The notes under the pieces are model-generated. The model had not been told where the DNA came from. It searched no databases and saw only the letters and a list, made by a program, of their open reading frames with translations. From Sedimentisphaerales bacterium (GTDB lineage: Bacteria > Planctomycetota > Phycisphaerae > Sedimentisphaerales > Anaerobacaceae), in assembly GCA_016936075.1 (NCBI GenBank), contig JAFGPS010000004.1, forward strand, positions 18,227-82,226: a stretch of DNA of 64,000 bases, given 5' to 3'. Position numbers and translations under genes: made by a program. Position 1 is the first letter of the stretch. Each line of letters begins with the position of its first letter. Positions 29,645 through 39,862 of the stretch are shown here, piece after piece.

Positions 29645-30451
29645 TTAATCGGTGGCAGTTCCTGATTTCTCGCTATTTTCAAAATTGCTTATGAATCGTT
29701 TTAATAGATTCTCTGCTGCAATTTTATAAGCTTGATGTGTGCCTTTTGCCTTAAGTTCCTTTACGGCCTGTTCATTCATTCCGTTTGGCGTTGCTGCGTG
29801 TTTTGCGAGTTCGTTAAAATCTATTTTGTTTTCCTGCTTCGGCGATGATATTAAAGAATGATACATGTCCACGATATATTTATCTGCAATCGTTTTGTTA
29901 ACACCATTTGATATAGTCCAGTCGCTTAATTCCTGGAGTAAATCATAAAATGATGAGATGAATCCAGTCAAAGTCCATAAAATATGGAGTTGGTTTTCAT
30001 CTTCCACCAAAAGCGGCTGGCCGATATAACTGAATATTTCAGCAATTCTTTTGTTTGAATTCAGTATTGGAATCGGGCAATCATGATTGACAACAGTAGG
30101 TAAGGGGATAGCACGGCATATCAGGCTTGCCGGCTTCACAACTTCAGACAAATTGGAAATTGTCAAAAATGGAATAAAGGATATTACAGTATGAGCTTCT
30201 TTGAATTTTAGATTATTCAGGATTTCTTTTGAGCTTTTTGGCGGAACCGCAATAAAAATAATCTCAGAATTATCTAAAACAGATTGATTACTTTCCAACC
30301 GATTGACATTAGAAAATGTCCTCGCTAAATAATTGGAGTTGTTTTCATTTCTTGGTGACAGATTAATCGTTGTATCTTGTATATCGGAAGTGCATAGTCC
30401 CTTTACAATCGCAGATGCAATCCTGCCTATCCCAATAAAACCTAATTTCAT
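29645..30451 (-). CDS. Pyrroline-5-carboxylate reductase-like protein
   Basis: 268 aa; MKLGFIGIGRIASAIVKGL, IFIAVPPKSSKEIL, C-terminal ATPNGMNEQAVKEL. Confidence 0.82.
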   Translation of the reverse strand: MKLGFIGIGRIASAIVKGLCTSDIQDTTINLSPRNENNSNYLARTFSNVNRLESNQSVLDNSEIIFIAVPPKSSKEILNNLKFKEAHTVISFIPFLTISNLSEVVKPASLICRAIPLPTVVNHDCPIPILNSNKRIAEIFSYIGQPLLVEDENQLHILWTLTGFISSFYDLLQELSDWTISNGVNKTIADKYIVDMYHSLISSPKQENKIDFNELAKHAATPNGMNEQAVKELKAKGTHQAYKIAAENLLKRFISNFENSEKSGTATD

Positions 30452-30537
30452 GATTATAGTATCCTATAAAAGTATTAACAACTTCTTGAAAATCCAATTA
30501 ATTGGTAGCTCTCCATAGTTTTTCATTGTTATATTTA

Positions 30538-31260
30538 CTAACTACTTTGGTGTAAATTACCGATAAGTGAGGCCAATTCAAATACCTTAGAATCAAATCT
30601 CAACTTCCAAATATAAATCGTGAGTGTCCCTGGTTCATCTATATGTTTTTCAGTATCTATTTCATTGCTCTGTGTTTCTATAACATAATCCTGTGTGACA
30701 AGCCCACAATTATGCAACTTGAGACACCAGTTACCAACAAACTCTCCGAGGTTTACTGGCCCAGTGCTAATTGGAGATGGCCAATTACTATCGCTTTTTT
30801 CTCGATGAATCTCAATCTCATCATTATTAAAGTTGTTTTTGTTGAAGTAAGTATACATTTTTATAAACTCTGAATCACTAAGCGATTCCGCAGCCATGAA
30901 AATTCGTTCTTCTTCCTCTGTTGCATTTCGATTTTCAGCAATAAGACGCGCCGTTAATAGTGCAATAATCCTCGGTCCCAAAGAAACAGACGCAGAAAGG
31001 CAAACACGTCGGTATGATTCAAACAAGACTTCGCTTTTATGCTCATCTTCGAGCAATTCGGTAAGTACATGCTCAATAGAATCAAACGAACCATATTTTT
31101 TGTCGATCTCTGTGACCTGTGCAGCGAATTGCTTGAAAAACGTTTCAGCTCTTCTTCGTGACCAGCGTTCAATAACAGTTTTACTAAAACGATTAAGTAG
31201 CCAAGTTACTGCTTTGGTGACAAGAGCTGTTGTTGGTTCCATTAGGAAATTTCCTATCAA
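30538..31260 (-). CDS. Hypothetical protein
   Basis: 240 aa, intact ORF; no family confidently recognised. Confidence 0.6.
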   Translation of the reverse strand: MIGNFLMEPTTALVTKAVTWLLNRFSKTVIERWSRRRAETFFKQFAAQVTEIDKKYGSFDSIEHVLTELLEDEHKSEVLFESYRRVCLSASVSLGPRIIALLTARLIAENRNATEEEERIFMAAESLSDSEFIKMYTYFNKNNFNNDEIEIHREKSDSNWPSPISTGPVNLGEFVGNWCLKLHNCGLVTQDYVIETQSNEIDTEKHIDEPGTLTIYIWKLRFDSKVFELASLIGNLHQSS

Positions 31261-31466
31261 AACATATTATTCTATAGTTTCCGTATAACATCATAAAAGA
31301 TATACATGGTGTGTAGTTATGTCAAGTATATAGTCATTTTCTATCTAAATAAATTGTGTTTATTCGTCCGCCGTGTCTGCGACTCGTTGCGACAGGTGTT
31401 CATTTGTGGTTAAAATAGTCGTTTGTTGAAGTGTGGCATGTACTGGAAGCCCATGCTACGTGAAAG

Positions 31467-33827
31467 CTATAATAAATTTACCGGGTCGATGTCGATTGTT
31501 ATTTTTACGGCGGGGCGGATTGGCTTTTCTTCTCGCAGGTTTGCGAAGAATCTTTGCATTGTTGCTGGCGCCGGGGCCTGGACTATTATTTGCATTCTGT
31601 GGAAACGTTGTATTCGGTTTATTAACGCGGGCATTGGGCCGCGGATTTTTATGTTTAAGTTTTCCCTGCGAATAATTTGGTCAATTGTATTTTTCATTAT
31701 GTTACAGGCTTTTTCGAGTTTTTCGAAATCTGTGTCACGCAATACAATCGAAGACAATCGCCAGTAGGGCGGCAGGTTGCATGTTTTGCGGTGTGTCAAT
31801 TCCTCTTTGATAAAGCCGTCGAAATCTCCTTTAGCCGCGTATTGAATTACCGGCTGGTCGGGCATGAAAGACTGTACGAAAACCATTCCTTTTTTCTCGG
31901 AGCGGCCGGTTCGTCCGGCTACCTGCGAAATGAGCTGGAAAGTTCTTTCGTTCGATCTGAAATCCGGCAGAAACAAACACGTATCAGCGCTGATAATCCC
32001 GACTAATGTCACGTTGGGGAAATGCAGTCCCTTTGCAAGCATTTGCGTACCGGCTAAAATGTCGATTTTTCCTTCGCCGAAATCCTTGAGAATATGATAA
32101 TAATCTTTGCCGCCCATCGAATCGCTATCCATTCTCTTGACACGAGCGTTTGGGAATCTTCCCGCAAGTTCTTCTTCCAGCCGCTGCGAGCCAAGTCCAA
32201 TCATAGCGAAATTCTTGCCGCAGACGGGACATTTTTCAGGAACGAGAGTTTGTGCGAGGCAATAGTGACATATCGCATAACCGGAGTTGATATGTTTGCC
32301 CGTTACCGTACTCATATTTTCACTTCGCTGTTTTTGGGATTTATGGAAAGTCAAGGTGACATCGCAATTGCGGCAGTGCAAAGTATATTTGCATGATGGA
32401 CAGAAAACAAAATTGCTGTAACCTCGCCTGTTAAGCAGTAAAATTGCCTGTTCTTTTTTTTCTAATACAAGTCTTAGTTGTTTTGCGAGCGGGTCGCTTA
32501 TTAAATTCATGCCTTTATGAGTGACTTCCGATTCTCGCAGGTCGATAAGTTTCATCTCAGGCATGGGAAGGTCCATGACTCTTTTTGGAAGATGCACGAG
32601 ATTGAAATGCTTTTTGGTTTGGCAATTGACAAGCGTTTCAAGTGACGGCGTAGCGCTCCCAAGAATACAATGGGCGTTTGCAAGCTGGACACGCTTTATC
32701 GCTACGTCTCGGCCGCTATATCGCGGCACAGTATCCTGTTTGTAGCTCGGCTCATGCTCTTCGTCAACTACAATGAGGCCGAGATTATTCAGCGGTGCGA
32801 AAACTGCAGAACGTGCGCCGATAACAACGTCCGCGTCACCAGATTTGATTTTTTGCCATTGTACATTTCGCTGAGCCGCGTTTAAACCAGAGTGCATTAC
32901 GGCGATTCTCTCGAATCGTTCATTGAAACGCTGAACTGTTTGTGTCGTTAGCGCGATTTCAGGAAGCAAAACGATTGCGCTTTTCCCTTTTTCCAGAGCC
33001 GCCTGTATTGCCCTGATATATATTTCGGTTTTGCCGCTGTCGGTGACACCGTAAACAAGTGTTATGCCGAACTCAGCGGAATCGATTTTAGCTTTTATAG
33101 AATTCAGTGCGTTTTGCTGGTCACTGTTGAGAATGATTTGGCCGCGAGATTGCTTCGATAAGCTTAGTGGTATAGCGGGTAGGGATTTTAAAACTGATTT
33201 TTGGACTGTTTTTATAATCTGAAGTTCCGCAAGTTTTTTAAGAGGAGCTTTGCCGCTGTTTGCACTTTCCAGCAAAGAATTTATTTCGATTGCGGAATCA
33301 TTATCGATCGCCTCTTTTTCCTGTAAGACAGCAACAATCTGTTTTTGTTTTTTTCCTCTTAGTTCATTGATTATCGTTTCAAAGTTTTCAGCTTTTGTAT
33401 TCAGGAAAACGTTATTCTGAGTTTTTACTCCGGCTCCATGTTTAACTGCTGCTGGTACAATCGCCGCCAAAACCTGGCCGAGCGGGCATACGTAATAAGT
33501 GCTTATCCATTTTGCTAATTCCATCAGTTCGGAATCAATCAGAGGCTCTTTTTCAATTATATTTTTAATAGGTTTGAGTTTGAATCTAAGTTGCTTGCCA
33601 TATTCAGGTGGTCGAATCTCAACGCAAAAACCTTTCTGGAGTTTATTACCTTTTCCAAGAGGAGCTTCAACTCTCTGGCCAACCTGAATCGGCCATAATA
33701 CATCCGGTACAGCGTAGTCAAACTCAGTATCAGCCGCGTTTTCAAAAGCTACGAGGATTATATGATGATATGTTTTATCCTTTGTTTCTTCTTTTGCAAA
33801 CAAACTGTCAGTTTTATATAGTTTCAT
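31467..33827 (-). CDS. priA: Primosomal protein N' (PriA helicase)
   Basis: 786 aa; VYGVTDSGKTEIYIRAI, VVDEEHEPSYKQD, Cys4 zinc motifs FCPSCKYTLHCRNCD. Confidence 0.97.
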   Translation of the reverse strand: MKLYKTDSLFAKEETKDKTYHHIILVAFENAADTEFDYAVPDVLWPIQVGQRVEAPLGKGNKLQKGFCVEIRPPEYGKQLRFKLKPIKNIIEKEPLIDSELMELAKWISTYYVCPLGQVLAAIVPAAVKHGAGVKTQNNVFLNTKAENFETIINELRGKKQKQIVAVLQEKEAIDNDSAIEINSLLESANSGKAPLKKLAELQIIKTVQKSVLKSLPAIPLSLSKQSRGQIILNSDQQNALNSIKAKIDSAEFGITLVYGVTDSGKTEIYIRAIQAALEKGKSAIVLLPEIALTTQTVQRFNERFERIAVMHSGLNAAQRNVQWQKIKSGDADVVIGARSAVFAPLNNLGLIVVDEEHEPSYKQDTVPRYSGRDVAIKRVQLANAHCILGSATPSLETLVNCQTKKHFNLVHLPKRVMDLPMPEMKLIDLRESEVTHKGMNLISDPLAKQLRLVLEKKEQAILLLNRRGYSNFVFCPSCKYTLHCRNCDVTLTFHKSQKQRSENMSTVTGKHINSGYAICHYCLAQTLVPEKCPVCGKNFAMIGLGSQRLEEELAGRFPNARVKRMDSDSMGGKDYYHILKDFGEGKIDILAGTQMLAKGLHFPNVTLVGIISADTCLFLPDFRSNERTFQLISQVAGRTGRSEKKGMVFVQSFMPDQPVIQYAAKGDFDGFIKEELTHRKTCNLPPYWRLSSIVLRDTDFEKLEKACNIMKNTIDQIIRRENLNIKIRGPMPALINRIQRFHRMQIIVQAPAPATMQRFFANLREEKPIRPAVKITIDIDPVNLL

Positions 33828-34055
33828 TAGTTTGTATTTTTATACAGGCCAGCTTCTCTTCGCATTTCTGATTTATCATCAATAAATGTATCTTTGATTC
33901 CATCGAGTTCGAGTTTTTTCGGTAGTCCCTTTATATAATCGAGATGCGGGCACATGGATGAAATATGACTTTTGCATGTTAATTTCCATTCGATAGCTCC
34001 ACCAAATTAATTCTGGCGGACTTCATTTCATTCCGTATGATAATACACTTAGCTT

Positions 34056-35327
34056 TCATTTTTCTTCTTTTTTTAGTTTAAAATATTGTGTTGCTACTTC
34101 GTTTATATATTCACCGATAGCAAGTGACGCAGTCGCTGCCGGTGACGGTGCGTTGAGAACGTGTATAGAGTTTTTTCCTTTTTCGATTTTAAAATCATCG
34201 ACCGGCTTCCCATTTTTTGCAACCGCCTGTGCTCTTACACCTGCCCTGGAAGGTTTTATGTCATGTTCCGTAAGCGAAGGAACGAGTCTTTGCAAACTAT
34301 GCAGGAAAAGTTTTTTCGAAAATGCTCTTGAGTATTCGGCAATACCGAATCGTAAGTTTTTCATGAACATTGTCCATGTCCCCATGTAAGACAGAGATTC
34401 CCATAAGTCAGTAAAATCGAAATCTGTTTTATTATAACCTTCCCTTTTGAATGAGAATACAGCGTTCGGTCCGCATTCTACGGTATCATTTATCATTCGT
34501 GTAAAATGCACTCCGAGAAAAGGAAATTTCGGATCAGGAACAGGGTAGATAAGATTATTGACTTTTTCCTTTGCGTTTTCAGTCAGTTCATAAAAATCGC
34601 CGCGAAAAGGAATTATCCTTACATCGGGCCAGATGCCGTCGGCTTTTGCTATGCGGTCGGATTGCAGACCGGCACAATTAATAATATATTTAGTTGTGAA
34701 ATTACCCTTGTTTGTTCGTACCTCTGTATAAAAATCATGCTTGTCGAAACCTGTGACTTCGTGTTCGAGAAGAATCTGGCTTGAGGCTCGTGACTCGTGG
34801 CTCGTGTCTCGAGTTACGATGAGTTCAGCGAGCTTTTCTGCTACTTGTACGAAGTCAATTATACCTGTGCATGGTACCCAAAGACCTGCTATTCCATCGC
34901 AAAAGGGTTCAAGCTCTTTGATTTTTTCCGATGTTATTTTTTCGATACCTTCGACCTGGTTTTCGAGACCGTTATTATAAATTCTTTCGAGATGAGTAAG
35001 TTCTTTATTTGCGGTTGCGACTATGATTTTGCCGCATATTTTGTGTGGAATTTCGTATTTTTTTGCGAAACTTACAAGCTCTTTTCGTCCCTTGGTGCAG
35101 TTCATTGCTTTTGCGGAGCCTGGTTTGTAATACAATCCTGAATGAATCACGCCGGAATTGTGACCTGTTTGATGATAACACAGTGTTTTTTCCTTTTCCA
35201 TTACTGCGATTCGTAAATCGGGATGGCTTGACGCAATTTTATAAGCAGAAGCCAGACCGACAATTCCACCGCCTACTATTACAATGTCAAAAATTTCATT
35301 ATTATCTACCAAAACACTTCCTTTCAT
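34056..35327 (-). CDS. lhgO: L-2-hydroxyglutarate oxidase family FAD protein
   Basis: 423 aa; IVIVGGGIVGLASAYKI, HQTGHNSGVIHSGLYYKPGSAKA. Confidence 0.9.
   Translation of the reverse strand: MKGSVLVDNNEIFDIVIVGGGIVGLASAYKIASSHPDLRIAVMEKEKTLCYHQTGHNSGVIHSGLYYKPGSAKAMNCTKGRKELVSFAKKYEIPHKICGKIIVATANKELTHLERIYNNGLENQVEGIEKITSEKIKELEPFCDGIAGLWVPCTGIIDFVQVAEKLAELIVTRDTSHESRASSQILLEHEVTGFDKHDFYTEVRTNKGNFTTKYIINCAGLQSDRIAKADGIWPDVRIIPFRGDFYELTENAKEKVNNLIYPVPDPKFPFLGVHFTRMINDTVECGPNAVFSFKREGYNKTDFDFTDLWESLSYMGTWTMFMKNLRFGIAEYSRAFSKKLFLHSLQRLVPSLTEHDIKPSRAGVRAQAVAKNGKPVDDFKIEKGKNSIHVLNAPSPAATASLAIGEYINEVATQYFKLKKEEK
34776..34826. repeat. SHESR-type dispersed repeat inside lhgO coding region
   Basis: GAGGCTCGTGACTCGTGGCTCGTGTCTCGAGTTACGA, encodes TRDTSHESRASSQ; related to repeats at 4883..4948 and 49638..49669. 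Confidence 0.7.
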
Positions 35328-35617
35328 TTTATGATAGTGTTCACAATATAATTTATCATATTACTACATACGATTCTTAAATCACACATACAATAACCAA
35401 AACTCAATCCAACGTCAATTATTCAGAATGAGAAGTCTATGAAATGTTTAAAATCTCAATAATCAAGTTTCGGAGCAAGATTCAAATATGAAGGGGAAAT
35501 GTCATATTTTAATGTGTTTATGGTATATTTCATTTAAACTGCAATAAATCAACTTACAAATTCGTCTATTCTATATAAATTTGGTTTTAATATTGAAGAT
35601 TATAAAGGGAAGATGTA

Positions 35618-37273
35618 ATGATTAAGAAGATTTTATCTATGTTTTTGGTGTCGGTTTTTTTATTAGTTACGGTCCAAAGTATATACGCACAACCAGGAGG
35701 CTTCGGCGGGCGTGGCGGCATGGGAGGGATGCCCGGAGGTATGGGGGGAATGCGTGGCGGCATGGGAGGCGGTATGAATCAAAAAGCAAGCTATGTTTCT
35801 GAATTCGACAAGGATGAAAATGGCTGGTTAAATAATGAGGAGAGAAAGGCAGCACGTGAGTCTATGGGAAATCGCCAATCCATGGGCGGCAGAGGTATGA
35901 TGGGACGAGGTGGCAGAGGAGGGGGTTTTGGTGGAACAAGTTATACAGAAGGAATTGCTCTTACGCCAGCCGATGTAAAATCATATTTTAAAAAAGAATC
36001 CCTCTATGACTTAGAAACGTTGCGTACAATCTTTCTGGAGTTCGAGAATGACGATTGGGAAGCCGAGCTTGAGGCGTTTTATCGTTCAGATGTCGAGGTA
36101 CCGGCTAAGATGATTGTGGATGGAAAGGAATATAAGAATGTTGGCGTGCGTTTCAGAGGGAATACTTCATATCAGATGGTTGGTACCGGCGGGAAAAGAC
36201 CTTTGAATCTTTCAGTAGATTATATAAAGAATAAACAGGAACTTTATAGTTATCGCACTCTCAATCTGATGAACTGCAATACTGATCCTACATTTATGCG
36301 TCAGGTTCTTTATCATTATATTGCTGGTCAATACATACATGCGTTAAAAGCGAATTATATACGATTAGTAATCAACGATGAAAACTGGGGTATATATGTG
36401 AATCTGCAGCAGTTTAATAAAGATTTTATCAGAGATGAATTCAATACGACAAAAGGTGCCCGTTGGAAAATTCCGCAGATGAGTCCTAACGGCGGCCTTG
36501 TTTATGTCGGTGACAATATAGAATCTTATAAAAGAACTTATGAGATCAAGAGCAAAGATGATCCAAATTCGTGGAAGGCGCTTGTCAATTTGTGTAAGGT
36601 TCTGAACGAAACTCCAGCAGAAAAGTTGGAAAATGCCATCAGGCCAATACTTGATATTGACGGTGCATTGAAGTTTCTTGCACTTGAGAAGTCTCTTGTT
36701 AATAGTGATGGTTATTGGACCAGAGCGAGTGACTATCTATTATATATGGACCCGACAGGGCGGTTCCATGTTTTCCCCTATGATACAAGTGAAACTCTGA
36801 GTGAAGCTGAAGGTGGTCCCGGTGGTGGTCGTGGTGGTCGCGGCGGATTTGGCATGGGAGGTGGCACAAGTAGCGGAACGATGCTCGATCCTCTGGCCGG
36901 AGCTAATGATTATGATAAGCCGTTGCTCTCAAAGTTATTGGCAGTTCCGTCTTTAAAGCAGCGTTATTATGGATATATTCGTGATATCGCTGAAAACTGG
37001 ATGGATTGGAATAAGATAGAACCTTTGGTCGAGCAATATAAATTGCTTATAGCCGAAGATATTGAGATTGATACTAAAAAGAACTCAACTACTGAAGCCT
37101 TTTATAGCGGCATAGATGGTTCTGAACAAGAGACTTTTAACCTGGTCGGCTTTGGTGGTGGAAGAGGCGGGAGAGGTGGCCCAGGCAGAGGATCAAGTAT
37201 TAGCTTAAAGGATTTCTTTGAAAAACGTCGGGCAGAGCTTTTAAATCTTCAGGAAATAAGTCAGGCTAAGTAG
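35618..37273 (+). CDS. CotH-family atypical kinase with EF-hand and Gly/Arg-rich segments
   Basis: 551 aa; signal peptide, EF-hand FDKDENGWLNNEERKAA, CotH core GVRFRGNTSY...RTLNLMNCNTDPTFMRQVL...GIYVNLQQFNKDFI. Confidence 0.9.
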   Translation: MIKKILSMFLVSVFLLVTVQSIYAQPGGFGGRGGMGGMPGGMGGMRGGMGGGMNQKASYVSEFDKDENGWLNNEERKAARESMGNRQSMGGRGMMGRGGRGGGFGGTSYTEGIALTPADVKSYFKKESLYDLETLRTIFLEFENDDWEAELEAFYRSDVEVPAKMIVDGKEYKNVGVRFRGNTSYQMVGTGGKRPLNLSVDYIKNKQELYSYRTLNLMNCNTDPTFMRQVLYHYIAGQYIHALKANYIRLVINDENWGIYVNLQQFNKDFIRDEFNTTKGARWKIPQMSPNGGLVYVGDNIESYKRTYEIKSKDDPNSWKALVNLCKVLNETPAEKLENAIRPILDIDGALKFLALEKSLVNSDGYWTRASDYLLYMDPTGRFHVFPYDTSETLSEAEGGPGGGRGGRGGFGMGGGTSSGTMLDPLAGANDYDKPLLSKLLAVPSLKQRYYGYIRDIAENWMDWNKIEPLVEQYKLLIAEDIEIDTKKNSTTEAFYSGIDGSEQETFNLVGFGGGRGGRGGPGRGSSISLKDFFEKRRAELLNLQEISQAK

Positions 37274-37284
37274 CCATAAAAAAT

Positions 37285-37316
37285 GCCCCTTGTTTTCATA
37301 AATAAGAAGCAAGGGG
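37285..37316. terminator. Bidirectional terminator-like hairpin between convergent genes
   Basis: GCCCCTTG...CAAGGGGC flanked by A/T runs. Confidence 0.7.
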
Positions 37317-37351
37317 CTATATATTCTTATATATTCTGTATTTAATATATT

Positions 37352-38026
37352 TCAACCAGCAAAGAATTCGATATTTCCCTGACCAGCGAGTCTGGTAAGT
37401 TCTGAAGTAAATTTCACTTTCTCAGAGGCTGATATTTCACGATGCTGATAATGAATTGAAATTCGGTCGTCCATAACCGACATAGTTTTCATTGTAAGAC
37501 TATTGAGCCGGCTCTTGAGAAACTGATTCAATTGAGGTTCTACTTCTTCAAAAGCTGCTTTATCAATTGAAATTATAAAACTCACCAGGGGTTTTAGTGA
37601 AAAATGATTCTGGATTAGCCATTGAATACAAAGAGCAAGAAGTACAATTAGAAACAGGATTATCATAATAAGTGCTTTTTGTGTTGATGCTCCCACAGAT
37701 GATGCTATAAGTAACAGGACATATCCAATTTCTGCCGGGTCTTTAACGGGAGTTCTAAACCTTACGAAGGACATTGCACCAAGTAATCCGAGAGAAAGCG
37801 GGACTGAGCTTTGAATTGCAAGAAAGAGTGCTGTTATGGCCGGACCTATTATGATAAAGCAACGATCAACTCCTGCTCCGATATTGCGTGATTTATAAAA
37901 CGCCTGATAGAGAATATATATCATAACAGATGCTGCAAGCGAAAGGCTAAGCGAAACTATAATTTGTTGTACAGAGAAATTAGATGGTTCGAGTGTTTCT
38001 AAAAAGGCTTGTTTCAGCGTTTCCAT
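37352..38026 (-). CDS. DUF4956 membrane protein
   Basis: 224 aa; multiple TM helices, LGLLGAMSFVRFRTPVKDPAEIGYVLLLIASSVG signature. Confidence 0.9.
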   Translation of the reverse strand: METLKQAFLETLEPSNFSVQQIIVSLSLSLAASVMIYILYQAFYKSRNIGAGVDRCFIIIGPAITALFLAIQSSVPLSLGLLGAMSFVRFRTPVKDPAEIGYVLLLIASSVGASTQKALIMIILFLIVLLALCIQWLIQNHFSLKPLVSFIISIDKAAFEEVEPQLNQFLKSRLNSLTMKTMSVMDDRISIHYQHREISASEKVKFTSELTRLAGQGNIEFFAG

Positions 38027-38052
38027 GTTGTTTACTCCTGATAAATAAGACT

Positions 38053-38841
38053 TTATTGTGATTCAGTTCTGCCGGAAGGCCATGTGTGACCGATAGAACC
38101 ATTTGTTTCCATGTGAGATTCAATGCATCCTGCGTATTTTGAAAACCTTGACCAGTCAATACATGCGTGATGCAAAGGTCGAAGTGATAAAGGGATCTCA
38201 ATTATTGTGCCCTTAATTTCGATTACAGCTCCCTGCAGCATTATATTTGCATAAGAATGCCCTGGAATATGATAAGTTGGTACTGATCTGATTTGCCAGT
38301 CAAAGGACATTCTCGTTCCGGTCATGATTTCAGTGAAACGCAATCGGTCATAAGATATCATAATTACTGGTAATATATGACCATTTGGAAAATAATTGAA
38401 TTCCGCCAATGTTTTTAGAATTACATTCCTGTTCAAAATTGAACCGCCGGTTTTATATTTGTAAATTTGTTCTGCCGGTACGAGAAATTTCCTGCGTTTC
38501 TTTTTGCTTGCGAAACCTTTCTTCGATTTTAATTCGAGATATACTGGAACCGTTTCATCCTTTGAGGGATTATCGTACCATCGAATACGGATTTTCTCCC
38601 TTTTGTAATCTCCGTCGTCTGATTTCTGATACTCTTGTAAATCAGGTGTATCGAAATAAAGGCTATTAATTGTACCTCTTGAATATTTTTTATCCGGCAT
38701 ACAAATACTGGTCATCAGGCTGCGGGCATATATTATTTTGTCGGGACTAACAAAGAATTTTCGCTCGATTCGATCCCACCGTTCGTCCTTGTCTGATACA
38801 GAACTTTTTTTTTCGTTGCGGCGAAATTTTAAAAACACCAT
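38053..38841 (-). CDS. VTC domain protein (polyphosphate polymerase fold)
   Basis: 262 aa; ERKFFVSPDK, INSLYFDTPDLQEYQKSDDGDYKREKIRIRWY, YLELKSKKG. Confidence 0.9.
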   Translation of the reverse strand: MVFLKFRRNEKKSSVSDKDERWDRIERKFFVSPDKIIYARSLMTSICMPDKKYSRGTINSLYFDTPDLQEYQKSDDGDYKREKIRIRWYDNPSKDETVPVYLELKSKKGFASKKKRRKFLVPAEQIYKYKTGGSILNRNVILKTLAEFNYFPNGHILPVIMISYDRLRFTEIMTGTRMSFDWQIRSVPTYHIPGHSYANIMLQGAVIEIKGTIIEIPLSLRPLHHACIDWSRFSKYAGCIESHMETNGSIGHTWPSGRTESQ

Positions 38842-39034
38842 CTTATACTATCCTAAAGTATTATATCAGCTTGAATCGTTTTGTTTATTTTGTGTTAAAA
38901 TACTAACAGAAATATAACAATGAAGACGTTTGTTATATGTCTTTTATTGCAGGAAAAGAATATGTGAAAGAGATAAAATATCTCGTGAATTAAGAAGAAT
39001 CTTTTTAAGGAGAAATAACACAAATGGAATTGTT

Positions 39035-39718
39035 TTAAATATCCGGTATTGCCTCAAGGTAGAAAAGACCCGTTGGAGCAATTTTGAATATATAAATACG
39101 ACCCTTAATCAGCTTGTAATATAGAGCATCACCATAAATGGCCTGTATGCCGTATTCTTCAAGTTTGTTAGGATCATTGGCAAGGTCCCAGATATTCGAC
39201 CAGAACAAATTACAATGCTCTACCGGCAGAGCTTCAAGCAGGTCCTTATACCTTAACGGTTCAGTTCCCTGCTCTTCTATCACAAAACCTCGTTCCGGAG
39301 CCATCTTTTCACCAAAAATCCTCCTCCATATATATAGTGCCTTAGCTTTACCATCTGTAACCATATTATTTTGGAATTTTACAATAAGTACGTCGAAATA
39401 AAATACATCACCTTCGATTGTAAATTCTTTTTCAAGGATTGTATTGAGATTGTCACCTCTTTCAGTCTCGACAAATTTTATGGTTGTATAAAGAACGCCG
39501 TCCTTTTCTTCCTGTGATAAGATTTTAGCATAGCCAATCTGGTCTTCTTCTGTAAGATTGGTTATAGCCTGTTTAAGCTCATTATTTTCTGTGAGCAGCT
39601 TGTGAATGGTCATGATAGCTTCTTTGTAAGGGCTTTTTGAAAAATAGGATACTACACCTGCACCCAGTGATACTACTAATATGAAGATGAATCCAAATTT
39701 TATTTTTCGTAATGCCAT
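39035..39718 (-). CDS. Hypothetical membrane-anchored protein
   Basis: 227 aa, N-terminal TM helix; intact ORF. Confidence 0.6.
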   Translation of the reverse strand: MALRKIKFGFIFILVVSLGAGVVSYFSKSPYKEAIMTIHKLLTENNELKQAITNLTEEDQIGYAKILSQEEKDGVLYTTIKFVETERGDNLNTILEKEFTIEGDVFYFDVLIVKFQNNMVTDGKAKALYIWRRIFGEKMAPERGFVIEEQGTEPLRYKDLLEALPVEHCNLFWSNIWDLANDPNKLEEYGIQAIYGDALYYKLIKGRIYIFKIAPTGLFYLEAIPDI

Positions 39719-39862
39719 TTTTTAATCCAAAATATGCAGTATAGATGCATAACAACATGCTGCTCTTATTGTATTATCGGCATAGAAGGATTGGAATTTT
39801 TAAATTCTAATACGAATTTCGTAATAAATAACAATTATTTTTTTAAGAAAGTGAATTGAGCA

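Noticed and set aside
33827-33956. Possible 42-aa coding segment (MCPHLDYIKGLPKKLELDG...RREAGLYKNTN) coupled to the priA start by TAATG
   Set aside because: On careful reading the two halves are in different frames (three C's at 33900-33902), so no intact ORF; at most a frameshifted remnant
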